NCBI GenBank assembly: GCA_003512955.1
Contig: DOTG01000033.1
Span: 1-64,000, forward strand
From: Marinilabiliales bacterium
Lineage (GTDB): Bacteria > Bacteroidota > Bacteroidia > Bacteroidales > SZUA-534
DNA length: 64,000 bases
Direction of reading: 5' to 3'
The position numbers were made by a program, and so were the translations under genes. The notes beneath the pieces are model-generated. The model was not told the origin of the DNA. It made no database searches and saw only the letters and a list, made by a program, of their open reading frames with translations. Positions within the stretch are counted from its first letter, which is position 1, and each line of letters begins with the position of its first letter. Positions 8,604 to 16,388 of the stretch are shown here, in pieces.

Positions 8604-9104
8604 ATGGAAAACGAACCCTCTCCTTTAAAAAAAGTATGCATCGTGTGTTCCAAAGGTTCACTGGAAGATGTCTATGCCGCCCTCGTTTTAACCAATGGTG
8701 CAGTAATGGAAGGCATGGAAGCCTATCTGTTCTTCACCTTTTTCGGACTGGATGCCATCACCAAAAAACAGATGAACCATTTGAGAACAGCAACATTGGG
8801 TAATCCATCATTAAGAATGCCCGGGGGGGTTGCCTTTCCCTCATTATTGGGTTTTTTGCCTGGCGTGGAATCGGGTGTTTCATTCATGATGAAAAAAAGA
8901 ATGGATGAATTGGACATTCCCCCGGTGGATGAATTTTTAGAAATGATAACTGCCGGGGGTGGTAAAATATATGCCTGTAAATTAGCCATGGATATGTTTA
9001 AACTTCAGAAAAAAGATCTTTGGGAAGGAATCTCTGGCGTGTTGACAGTAGGTGAATTTTATGAAAAAAGCGGGGGCTCCTCCACTCAGATTATCTTTGT
9101 TTAG
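8604..9104 (+). CDS. DsrE2-like sulfurtransferase protein
   Basis: 166 residues. The Rossmann-like DsrE fold starts with KKVCIVCSKGSLEDVYAAL, has a hydrophobic segment EAYLFFTFFGL, and ends with the DsrE2 motif GGKIYACKLAMDMF with conserved C125. C12 and C15 are extra. DsrE2 proteins are thought to pass sulfane sulfur with rhodanese and TusA. It probably works with the DsrC-like carrier upstream. No transmembrane anchor is evident apart from the central hydrophobic stretch. Confidence 0.82.
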   Translation: MENEPSPLKKVCIVCSKGSLEDVYAALVLTNGAVMEGMEAYLFFTFFGLDAITKKQMNHLRTATLGNPSLRMPGGVAFPSLLGFLPGVESGVSFMMKKRMDELDIPPVDEFLEMITAGGGKIYACKLAMDMFKLQKKDLWEGISGVLTVGEFYEKSGGSSTQIIFV

Positions 9105-9161
9105 CATTAACAATCCCCCTTTTTGATTTCATTTTTCCTGGCCATTTATTAAAACAGGTTG

Positions 9162-9192
9162 TTTGGTAGATGTTTTTTCCCCTTTGGTAGAT
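9162..9192 (+). repeat. Two direct repeats of TTTGGTAGAT
   Basis: TTTGGTAGAT at 9162-9171 and again at 9183-9192, start-to-start 21 bp or two helical turns. Both are followed by T-rich tracts. The core is shared with the inverted repeat at 5377-5473. They look like tandem binding sites on one DNA face. Confidence 0.55.
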
Positions 9193-9220
9193 ATTGTTTT
9201 TTTATCGCGTTAATACCCGC

Positions 9221-9228
9221 TACTTTTG
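9221..9228 (+). promoter_or_regulatory. -7 promoter element in the 9.1-9.4 kb gap
   Basis: TACTTTTG matches TAnnTTTG, with ATTG 24 bases upstream as a loosely spaced -33 element. It lies just upstream of the terminator hairpin at 9257, and there is no ORF between them. Confidence 0.35.
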
Positions 9229-9234
9229 AATCAA

Positions 9235-9300
9235 AGAAATAGGTTGGTTAAATCACAGGCCTGTCCACTTGTCAAGGACAAGAAGCGACAGGCCTTTTTT
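9235..9300 (+). ncRNA. Possible small RNA ending in a strong terminator
   Basis: A -7 element at 9221-9228 and a strong terminator at 9257-9300 would bound a transcript of about 65 bases with no coding frame. The start point is inferred, and no known RNA family is recognised. The hairpin could instead simply end read-through from the DsrE2 gene. Confidence 0.25.
9257..9300 (+). terminator. Strong Rho-independent terminator
   Basis: The outer stem AGGCCTGTC (9257-9265) pairs with GACAGGCCT (9287-9295). An inner stem CTTGTC/GACAAG lies within, and TTTTT follows. It lies 152 bases after the DsrE2 stop. Confidence 0.85.
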
Positions 9301-9377
9301 CACTCCCACAAACAAACCGCCTTTTCAAACAACCCCTATTTTGTAATTATTGTTTAATTCATTAATCTTTAAATAAT

Positions 9378-10214
9378 ATGCGACCAACTCACAAGTTTTT
9401 ATTGCTGCTTTTGTCCATTCCTTCGGTCTTTGCTAATTGCCAGAATTATCAGGTGTTAAAAGAACCCGATTCCAAAAATCGTCCATCGTTGGAATATCCT
9501 ATTGAAAAAATGCTTTTCGATAAGGAAACAAAAATGATGTATGCCCTTACCTCGAACGATACCCATTTGGTTGTTCATTTGCGGATTACCGATGAAACCC
9601 TGCAACAACAAGTTATGATGCAGGGTATAACTATTTGGTTCGATACCACCGGGCAAAAAAAGGAGCTTTTGGGATTTAAATATCCTTCACGGAAACCGAT
9701 GCCAATGAACAATTTTCAGAACAATGGGACTTCCTTTAATTCGAATATGCCTCCAAAGAATCAACCAAATGACCCTTCAATGGATCAAAATTTTGATCCA
9801 TTGAACGAAATACAATTGAATGGCTTTTCAGAAAAAGGTTCCGTTGATTTTGCTTCGATACCGAATAAAATGAGTATTTCGGCCCAACTAATGTTAACCG
9901 AAAAGGGGGTGCTACTTTATTCCGGATTTTTCCCTTTAAAATATTTAGGAAGTCTTAAAAAGTTAAGTGTCGGTTTCATCGTGGAAGAATTTGGAGGAAT
10001 GAATCCCCCACATAAACCCGTCGGTATGGATGGTCCGGAATCTTCGGGTTTTAGCGGAAATATTTCACCCGGTGGAATGGGCTCTGGCGGTGGGATGCCT
10101 CCGGGAGGCGGGATGCGACCTGGTGGCGGAGGCGGTCATCGGGGTTCTAAGGCCTCTGCTCCGGGCGACAGCCAAAAAACCACCCTCTGGATAAAAAATA
10201 TTAAAGTGAACTGA
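9378..10214 (+). CDS. Secreted protein with Met/Gly/Pro-rich tail, function unknown
   Basis: 278 residues with a signal peptide (MRPTHKFLLLLLSIPSVFANC). A beta-rich body includes 'LVVHLRITDETLQQQVMMQGITIWFDTTG', reminiscent of domains that measure whether a protein binds a carbohydrate or cation (CBM9-like), but this is weak. Around residues 118-145 there is an Asn/Pro/Met-rich linker, and around 225-260 a low-complexity GGM/GGG segment. The end (TTLWIKNIKVN) returns to a beta strand. I do not recognise a family. Terminators lie before and after, so it is probably monocistronic. Confidence 0.6.
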   Translation: MRPTHKFLLLLLSIPSVFANCQNYQVLKEPDSKNRPSLEYPIEKMLFDKETKMMYALTSNDTHLVVHLRITDETLQQQVMMQGITIWFDTTGQKKELLGFKYPSRKPMPMNNFQNNGTSFNSNMPPKNQPNDPSMDQNFDPLNEIQLNGFSEKGSVDFASIPNKMSISAQLMLTEKGVLLYSGFFPLKYLGSLKKLSVGFIVEEFGGMNPPHKPVGMDGPESSGFSGNISPGGMGSGGGMPPGGGMRPGGGGGHRGSKASAPGDSQKTTLWIKNIKVN

Positions 10215-10252
10215 TTTTTTTGGTTTATCTTTTTATTGGTGTTTTTGTTTAT

Positions 10253-10286
10253 AAAACGGGAAAGCAATTCTCCGTTTTTATTTTTT
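10253..10286 (+). terminator. Terminator after the Gly/Met-rich protein gene
   Basis: AAAACGG (10253-10259) pairs with CCGTTTT (10272-10278) across a 12-base loop, then TATTTTTT. It is a moderate stem 38 bases past the stop. Confidence 0.6.
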
Positions 10287-10305
10287 AATGGATCTTAAAG
10301 ATTTT

Positions 10306-10313
10306 TACCTTTG
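10306..10313 (+). promoter_or_regulatory. -7 element upstream of hemW
   Basis: TACCTTTG matches TAnnTTTG, 15 bases before the ATG at 10329, implying a very short leader. The region upstream is T-rich without a clear TTTG. Confidence 0.45.
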
Positions 10314-10328
10314 ACAAAATCACTCGAT

Positions 10329-11465
10329 ATGGCTGGCATCTATTTTCATATCCCTTTTTGCAGGCAACGGTGCCATTATTGCGATTTTTACACCACAACC
10401 CAATTAAATAAAAAGCAGGAACTTATCCTCGCATTACAAAAGGAACTCCTTTTGCGGAAAAGCGAACTCGCTCATGACGAAATACAAACCATTTACTTTG
10501 GCGGAGGCACCCCCTCGCTATTAAACAAAAACGAAATATGCCTATTCATTGAATCGGTAAAAGAGCATTTTCAGGTTTCAAAAAATGCGGAAATCACACT
10601 TGAAGCCAATCCCGATGATTTAACCACGATTTATCTCAATGAATTGGCATCGAGCCCGGTAAACCGATTAAGTGTCGGAATACAGTCGTTTCACGATGCC
10701 GATTTGAAGTTAACCAACCGCCGACATTCTGCCGAACAAGCATTGCAGTGTATTAAAATGGCTCAGGAAAAAGGCTTTCATAATATCAGTATCGATTTAA
10801 TTTATGGCCTTCCGAACAGTTCCTTAGAAAAATGGAACCAAAACCTTGAAATAACGAAAGACCTTCATGTTCAACATCTTTCGGCTTACCATTTAACTTA
10901 CGAAAAGGGAACCGTGTTTGATATCTGGAATCAGAAAAAAAAGATTATCCCCATCAGCGATGAAGAAAGCATCCTCCAATTCCAAACTTTGGTGGAATGG
11001 GCTGTAAAAAACAATTTTATCCACTATGAAATATCAAATTTTGCGGTTCCCGATTATTTATCGCAACACAATACAAGTTACTGGCAGCAAAAGAAATATA
11101 TGGGCCTTGGCCCCTCAGCACACTCTTACAACCGGGATTCGCGGAGTTGGAATGTGTCAAATTTACCTCAATACTTGGCCGCCCTTTCAAAGGACGAATT
11201 GCCATCAGAATGCGAATGGCTTACAGAGACAGACAAGTTTAACGATTTTATCATCACCTCGTTACGAACCCGTTGGGGAATAAGCTTGGAAAAGGTTCAA
11301 CAACAATTTGGGACCGATGTCAGAGAATCGCTGGTTTCGAAAGTTCGCCCTTTTATCGATAATAAAAAGATCTATGAAAAAGATGGCTGTCTGGTATTAA
11401 CCAACGAAGGTGTTTTTTTATCAGATATGATTCTTGCCGAACTTATTAAAATTGAGGATGATTAA
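10329..11465 (+). CDS. hemW: HemW-type radical SAM protein (heme chaperone)
   Basis: 378 residues from the ATG at 10329. The in-frame TTG at 10311 overlaps the promoter and is rejected. The radical-SAM cluster motif is CRQRCHYC followed by DF (CX3CX2C), and YFGGGTPSLL is the glycine-rich SAM motif. The C-terminal HemW domain shows 'GLGPSAHSY' and 'ISLRTRWG'-like motifs (here ITSLRTRWGI). Members were long annotated as oxygen-independent coproporphyrinogen oxidase but lack its activity and bind heme. The stop overlaps that of the convergent peptidase gene by four bases (TTAA). Confidence 0.9.
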   Translation: MAGIYFHIPFCRQRCHYCDFYTTTQLNKKQELILALQKELLLRKSELAHDEIQTIYFGGGTPSLLNKNEICLFIESVKEHFQVSKNAEITLEANPDDLTTIYLNELASSPVNRLSVGIQSFHDADLKLTNRRHSAEQALQCIKMAQEKGFHNISIDLIYGLPNSSLEKWNQNLEITKDLHVQHLSAYHLTYEKGTVFDIWNQKKKIIPISDEESILQFQTLVEWAVKNNFIHYEISNFAVPDYLSQHNTSYWQQKKYMGLGPSAHSYNRDSRSWNVSNLPQYLAALSKDELPSECEWLTETDKFNDFIITSLRTRWGISLEKVQQQFGTDVRESLVSKVRPFIDNKKIYEKDGCLVLTNEGVFLSDMILAELIKIEDD

Positions 11466-12856
11466 TTAAACGCCTTTTCGCGTTCCAGTTCCACCTCTTT
11501 TACTGTTTTTGCCAGCCGTTTTCCCAGTATTTTATATCCTGTTTCGGTAATTAATACATCCTCTTCGTTGCGGCAACCGCTGAAATTTTTGTATTGTTCC
11601 ACTTTGGGGTAATTGATAAATTCAGCAAAACGGTTCTTGCTTTTCCACAAATGAATCAATTCGGGAATAAAATAGATTCCCGGTTCAATGGTTAACACAA
11701 AGCCGGGTTGTAAAGGCCTTGCCAACCGGAGTGATTTTAAACCGAACAAGGTACTTTTGGGTTTTCCGGCATAACCTACATGTTGTTCGCCTAAGTTCTC
11801 CATATCATGCACATCAAGTCCCAATAAATGTCCGGTACCACAGGGAAAGAACAACGCATGTGCCCCGGCTTCCACCGCATCAGCCATATTACCTTTCATA
11901 AAACCCATCTCTTTGAGCCCTTGAGCCATTGCTGTTGCAGCCGCAAAATGCACCTCGCGGAAGTTAATTCCCGGTTTTAGCTTGGCAAGTGCTGCCTCGT
12001 GGGCTTGAAGTGAAATTTCGTAAATTTCTTTTTGTTGTGCCGTAAATTTTTGGTCCACCGGAAACGTGCTCGACATATCACCGGCATAGCCGTTGGGGGT
12101 TTCGTATCCGGCATCTAACAGAAACATTTGGCCGCTTTTTAGTGTGTTCCCGTGATAATGGTTGTGCAAGGTTTGGCCGTTAATAGTTGCAATAATTGGA
12201 AACGCAATATTTCCACCGACAGCCAGGGCAACCTCGTGAACTTTTGCTACAACCTGTGCTTCGGTCATTCCCGGTTTGGCAAAATGCAGGGCTGCCAGAT
12301 GCATATCAACGGTTATGTTTGCCGCTTCATCGAGTTCTAAAATTTCTTCTTCCGATTTTACAATCCGCTGTTCGCCAATAGCTACAATTAATTCAACAGA
12401 AGCTTTGGTTGCCTGATTATCAGGATGCACATGCAGCCAGCGAAAAAGTTTGATGCGATGTTCATCGCGATAGGGTGGTAAAAAATGGGTTTTTTGGCTG
12501 GTTGCTAGGGCTTTTTCGATCCTTTTTTCGAAATCCAACAAACTACCAACAACTTCAATGCCCACAAGAGCACTTTTTTCTTTTAGGGTTGGTTGCGAAC
12601 CCATCCAAACAATATCGTCGATGGTGAAATCGGTTCCAAAAATAGCATCGTTACCAAGCTCAAAATCAATAATACCAACGAGTCCCGATTGTTCAATCCC
12701 AAAATAATACAAAAAACTGCTATCCTGCCGGTAATGATAGGTGTTGTCGGTATAATTCATGGGTGCCTCATCGTTGCCAATAAAAATTGCAATTCCTGAA
12801 TTTATTTGCTTCCGAAGGTGGTTTCGCCGATTGATGTACGTTGATTTTGAAAACAT
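11462..12856 (-). CDS. pepP: Xaa-Pro aminopeptidase (aminopeptidase P, M24B)
   Basis: 464 residues. It removes an N-terminal residue preceding proline. There is an N-terminal AMP_N domain (residues 1-140, 'GNDEAPMNYTDNTYHYRQDSSF') and a pita-bread catalytic domain with metal ligands in LLDAGYETPNGYAGD, in GTGHLLGLDVHD, in the glutamate of TIEPGIYF and in the glutamate of NEEDVLIT. There is no signal peptide, so it is cytoplasmic. It sits just beyond hypD, with a terminator between them. A cytoplasmic X-Pro/X-Hyp peptidase beside hydroxyproline catabolism is functionally suggestive. The start is the ATG at 12856. Confidence 0.9.
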   Translation of the reverse strand: MFSKSTYINRRNHLRKQINSGIAIFIGNDEAPMNYTDNTYHYRQDSSFLYYFGIEQSGLVGIIDFELGNDAIFGTDFTIDDIVWMGSQPTLKEKSALVGIEVVGSLLDFEKRIEKALATSQKTHFLPPYRDEHRIKLFRWLHVHPDNQATKASVELIVAIGEQRIVKSEEEILELDEAANITVDMHLAALHFAKPGMTEAQVVAKVHEVALAVGGNIAFPIIATINGQTLHNHYHGNTLKSGQMFLLDAGYETPNGYAGDMSSTFPVDQKFTAQQKEIYEISLQAHEAALAKLKPGINFREVHFAAATAMAQGLKEMGFMKGNMADAVEAGAHALFFPCGTGHLLGLDVHDMENLGEQHVGYAGKPKSTLFGLKSLRLARPLQPGFVLTIEPGIYFIPELIHLWKSKNRFAEFINYPKVEQYKNFSGCRNEEDVLITETGYKILGKRLAKTVKEVELEREKAFN

Positions 12857-12915
12857 AAGAGGTGTTTTTGTGGTCGTTTATTTTGAAAGTTCGTGTTCTA
12901 TGGAAAGTTATTCGT

Positions 12916-12980
12916 TTCAGAAAAAACCCGGAATCAATTAAAGTGATTTTTTTATCCTCAACAAATGATTCCGGGGTTTA
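12916..12980 (-). terminator. Terminator after hypD
   Basis: On the minus strand AAACCCCGGAATCA pairs with TGATTCCGGGTTT (one bulged C, 29-base loop), then TTTTTTCTG. It lies 12 bases past the hypD stop, so the aminopeptidase gene downstream probably needs its own promoter. Confidence 0.7.
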
Positions 12981-12991
12981 AGGTGTCAACG

Positions 12992-15352
12992 TTAAACAAC
13001 CTCGTGTTCAGTCCGCCGGATAATCTCCTCCTGCAACGATTCTCCCAGGTCGTTAAAATAATCGCTGTAACCAGCCACACGGACAATCAGGTCGGAATAT
13101 TTTTCGGGCTGCCGTTGAGCTTCGCGCAGGGTTTCGGCATTCACTACGTTAAATTGAATGTGGTGCCCCCCGAGTTTAAAATAGCTCCGGATTAATTGCG
13201 TGAGTTTGGTAATTCCGGATTCATCCTTAAAAAACGATGGCGAGAATTTTTGATTTAACAAGGTGCCACCGGTTCTGATGTGATCGATTTTTGATGCCGA
13301 TTTTATAACCGCTGTGGGTCCTTTTTTATCAGCACCCTGGAATGGACTAATTCCTTCGGATAAGGGCTCAAAGGCTTTGCGGCCATCGGGCATGGCTTTT
13401 ATTTTACTACCAAAATACACATGGCTGGTGGTTGGTAACATATTGATGCGGAATACGCCGCCACGGGCCGTTGGCAATCCATCAACCGCATCGTAAAAAA
13501 TGTTGAAAACCTCAACGGCGTGGGCATCGGCATAATCATCGTCGTTCCCGTATTTTGGCGTTTCATACACCAAATCGTGCCGAAGCTCCTCATACCCGAC
13601 AAAATTGGTTTTAATGGCTTCGAGCATCTCGTACATGGTCAGATTTTTCTGATCAAAAACGTGGTATTTAATGGCGGTTAAACTATCGGTAATGCTTCCC
13701 AAACCAACCCCCTGAACATAACTAGTATTGTATCGGGCACCACCGGCATTGTAATCTTTAGCATTGGCAATACAATCGTCGATGATTAATGAAAGGAAAG
13801 GAACCGGCATTTGTTCTGCATACAGTTTTTCAATAATCAGGTTCCCTTTGATTTTAATGTTGGCAAAATGGTGTAACTGCTTTTTAAATGCCTCCATAAC
13901 ATCGCTGAATTGTTTAAAGGTTGCAGGGTTTCCGGATTCAATTCCGATTTTTTTACCTGTTACCGGATCAACCCCGTTGTGAAGCGTTACTTCTAAAATT
14001 TTAGTCAGGTTAAAATAGCCAGTTAAAATATAGCTTTCGGTACCAAAAGCTCCTGTTTCAACACATCCGCTGGCACCACCATTGCGGGCATCTTCAATGC
14101 TTTTTCCCTGACGAACCAACTCTTTTACAATGGCGTCGGTATTGAAATACGATGGTTGACCAAACCCTGTTTTTGAAATATGAACCGCCCGTTTTACAAA
14201 ACTATCGGGGTTCTTTTCGCTCACCTGCACCATGGAACTGGGTTGCAGGATGCGCATCTCCTCAATAACATCGAGTAAAATATAGGTTAATTCGTTAACG
14301 GCATCGGTTCCATCTTCTTTAACTCCGCCAAGGTTTATTAGTGCAAAATCGGTGTAGGTATTGCTTTCGAGAGCGGTGACTCCCATTTTGGGTGGCGACG
14401 GATGGTTGTTGAACTTTACCCAGAAAGATTGTAAAATTTCAATAGCCCACTCTTTGGTCAGAATTCCCGATTCGGTTTCCTTTTTATAAAACGGGTAAAG
14501 GTGTTGATCCAACCGTCCGGGATTGAAAGAATCCCAGGGATTCAGCTCGGTAATGACACCCACATGCACAAACCAGTAATGCTGAAGCATTTCGTGAAAG
14601 GTTTCGGGAGCATGAGCCGGAACTTTGCGGCAAATACGGGCCATTTCAATCAACTCCGCTTTCCGCGTTTTATCGGTTTCCTGTAATGCCAGATTATCAA
14701 GTTCACGGGCATATCGGGCAGCAAAAAGAATAAGGGCATCGGCAGCAATATCCATGGCTTTTAGCTCTTCCATTTTTTCAGATGCTTCGGGACTGTCGGG
14801 TTGAATAGCTGCCATACTTTGTTGAATATCTTTTTTCAAATCGAGCATCCCTTTTTGGAAAATCTTTTTCCCGGCTACTGTATGTCCGGGAGCCCGTTGT
14901 TCCTGGAATTCGGTAAACATTCCGGCGGTATAAGCCTCTTTCCAGTCTTGCGGCAACTGTTCAAAAATTTTATCGCGCTGAGTTTTCCCCTTCCAAAAAG
15001 GAATAATCTGGTTTTCGTAAATTTGGTTAGTTTCGTCATCGACTCTGAACCAAACTTTTGGCCGTGTGTTCAGAATGTGTAAATCCTGAAGGGAATGCAA
15101 ACTAACTTCGGGATAGGTTGGCGTTTCCTTGGGAGCCGGACCACGTTCCCCGACAATTAATTCACCCTCGTTGATGTGAATTTTTTTGTTTTCGAGAATA
15201 TACTTAAACGTTAATGCCCTTTTAACCGGGATAGATACCTGTTGAGCCTCATCGCTTTTATAAAATTCTGTGACTAATTGTGCTCTTTCGGGCGAGAGTT
15301 TATTTATGGCTTGCAAACTCTGTGTTCTAAGTTTTTTAATGCGTTCGTTCAT
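12992..15352 (-). CDS. hypD: Glycyl-radical trans-4-hydroxy-L-proline dehydratase
   Basis: 786 residues, the usual length. The enzyme dehydrates trans-4-hydroxyproline to 1-pyrroline-5-carboxylate, which ProC reduces to proline. The thiyl cysteine C430 and base E432 lie in GGASGCVETGAFG, and the glycyl radical site is G761 in RVAGYSDYF. Substrate-specific segments agree with the characterised Clostridioides HypD as I recall it: AGMFTEFQEQRAPGHT, TELNPWDSFNPGRLDQHL and YGNDDDYAD. Other glycyl-radical enzymes (PFL, CutC, glycerol dehydratase) differ in these segments. The activase gene lies 12 bases upstream. The enzyme is oxygen-sensitive, implying anaerobic growth. Its position directly downstream of the glycoprotein locus is notable. 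Confidence 0.88.
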   Translation of the reverse strand: MNERIKKLRTQSLQAINKLSPERAQLVTEFYKSDEAQQVSIPVKRALTFKYILENKKIHINEGELIVGERGPAPKETPTYPEVSLHSLQDLHILNTRPKVWFRVDDETNQIYENQIIPFWKGKTQRDKIFEQLPQDWKEAYTAGMFTEFQEQRAPGHTVAGKKIFQKGMLDLKKDIQQSMAAIQPDSPEASEKMEELKAMDIAADALILFAARYARELDNLALQETDKTRKAELIEMARICRKVPAHAPETFHEMLQHYWFVHVGVITELNPWDSFNPGRLDQHLYPFYKKETESGILTKEWAIEILQSFWVKFNNHPSPPKMGVTALESNTYTDFALINLGGVKEDGTDAVNELTYILLDVIEEMRILQPSSMVQVSEKNPDSFVKRAVHISKTGFGQPSYFNTDAIVKELVRQGKSIEDARNGGASGCVETGAFGTESYILTGYFNLTKILEVTLHNGVDPVTGKKIGIESGNPATFKQFSDVMEAFKKQLHHFANIKIKGNLIIEKLYAEQMPVPFLSLIIDDCIANAKDYNAGGARYNTSYVQGVGLGSITDSLTAIKYHVFDQKNLTMYEMLEAIKTNFVGYEELRHDLVYETPKYGNDDDYADAHAVEVFNIFYDAVDGLPTARGGVFRINMLPTTSHVYFGSKIKAMPDGRKAFEPLSEGISPFQGADKKGPTAVIKSASKIDHIRTGGTLLNQKFSPSFFKDESGITKLTQLIRSYFKLGGHHIQFNVVNAETLREAQRQPEKYSDLIVRVAGYSDYFNDLGESLQEEIIRRTEHEVV

Positions 15353-15364
15353 GTGTTTATTTTT

Positions 15365-16159
15365 TTAACCACCAATTTTTACTTCAAATCCTAATGCTTC
15401 AAAATCCTGTTTCATAGCCCAAAGGGCATCATCGGAAACAGGTGGAGTGTTGCCCATTTTGTAGGGCTGGTTGAAACGTTTGTATTTAGCCTTCGACATG
15501 GAATGAAAAGGCAAAATATCAAGGTTATGGATGCTTTTTAGTTGTGAAAGCAATGTTTTCAGTGCGCTCATGTTTTCGCCGGTATCAGTAATAGATGGAA
15601 TTACCGGGAAACGGAGGGTGACATTAATGTTGTTTTTATCGAGCCAAAGTAAGTTTTCAATGATTGGTCCGGGGGGAACCCCTGTATATTTTTTGTGTTC
15701 ATTGGAGTTGATAATTTTTACATCGTAAAGAAAAAGCCGGGTCATTTCACTCAGTTTTTCGATATTCTTTTTACTTGTAAAACCGGAAGTATCAACGGCG
15801 GTATGAATTCCGGCACTGTTGCATTTTTGAACGATTGCCTCAAGAAACTCAAATTGCATAAGAGGTTCGCCCCCTGAAAAGGTAACGCCCCCGGCAGATT
15901 CTTCGAAAAACACGCGGTCTTTTTCAATGATTTGAAATAAATCAGGAACACTTATCGGGTAGCCCACCGTTTTTTCTTTGGTGAAAACCTGTCCGTCGAG
16001 CCGATTGGTTTGAAAGTATTGCTGGGGTTCCGGGTTTTGGCTTTCGGGATTATGGCACCACCAGCATTTCAAAGGGCATCCTTTGAAAAAGATGGTTTGC
16101 CTGATTCCCGGGCCATCGTGAATGGCAAAGTGTTTTATATCGAAAATGGTTCCTACCAT
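15365..16159 (-). CDS. hypE: Glycyl-radical enzyme activase for HypD
   Basis: 264 residues. This radical SAM protein puts the glycyl radical on HypD. The cluster motif is CPLKCWWC (C28, C32, C35) in a family-typical start DGPGIRQTIFFKGCPL, followed by TFSGGEPLMQ. Many activases of this family carry a cysteine-rich ferredoxin-like insert after the first motif. Here the stretch between residues 36 and 85 has no cysteine, so only the SAM cluster is expected. It is first of a two-gene operon, with a -7 element at 16279. Confidence 0.88.
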   Translation of the reverse strand: MVGTIFDIKHFAIHDGPGIRQTIFFKGCPLKCWWCHNPESQNPEPQQYFQTNRLDGQVFTKEKTVGYPISVPDLFQIIEKDRVFFEESAGGVTFSGGEPLMQFEFLEAIVQKCNSAGIHTAVDTSGFTSKKNIEKLSEMTRLFLYDVKIINSNEHKKYTGVPPGPIIENLLWLDKNNINVTLRFPVIPSITDTGENMSALKTLLSQLKSIHNLDILPFHSMSKAKYKRFNQPYKMGNTPPVSDDALWAMKQDFEALGFEVKIGG

Positions 16160-16278
16160 GAAAAAGATTAAAAACAGATGAACACCTGAATAAACCAGAT
16201 GGAAGTTTGTGTATGAAAAAACAGGGAAATTACCGATTGAAGGGATTCAACAGATCCAGCACTCGTAAAGGCCTTTGC

Positions 16279-16286
16279 CAAATTTA
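16279..16286 (-). promoter_or_regulatory. -7 element for the hypE-hypD operon
   Basis: On the minus strand TAAATTTG matches TAnnTTTG, about 120 bases before the activase ATG. It lies in the 229-base gap after the M61 gene, so the hyp pair can be expressed separately from the upstream block. Confidence 0.4.
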
Positions 16287-16388
16287 TGATATAATGTGCT
16301 TTTTTTCATTTTTGTGTTTTACTGAAAGCAGGATAAAAATAGAAAAAAAAATTGAAAAACCATCTGGATGAATGCAACTTTCAGTCTG

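Noticed and set aside
8277..9104. Dissimilatory sulfur metabolism from DsrC and DsrE2
   Set aside because: No dsrAB, dsrMKJOP or sox genes in the window, and the DsrC-like protein lacks CysB.
12992..15352. Pyruvate formate-lyase or choline TMA-lyase
   Set aside because: The segments TEFQEQRAPGHT, TELNPWDSFNPGRLDQHL and GCVETG fit HypD and not PFL or CutC.
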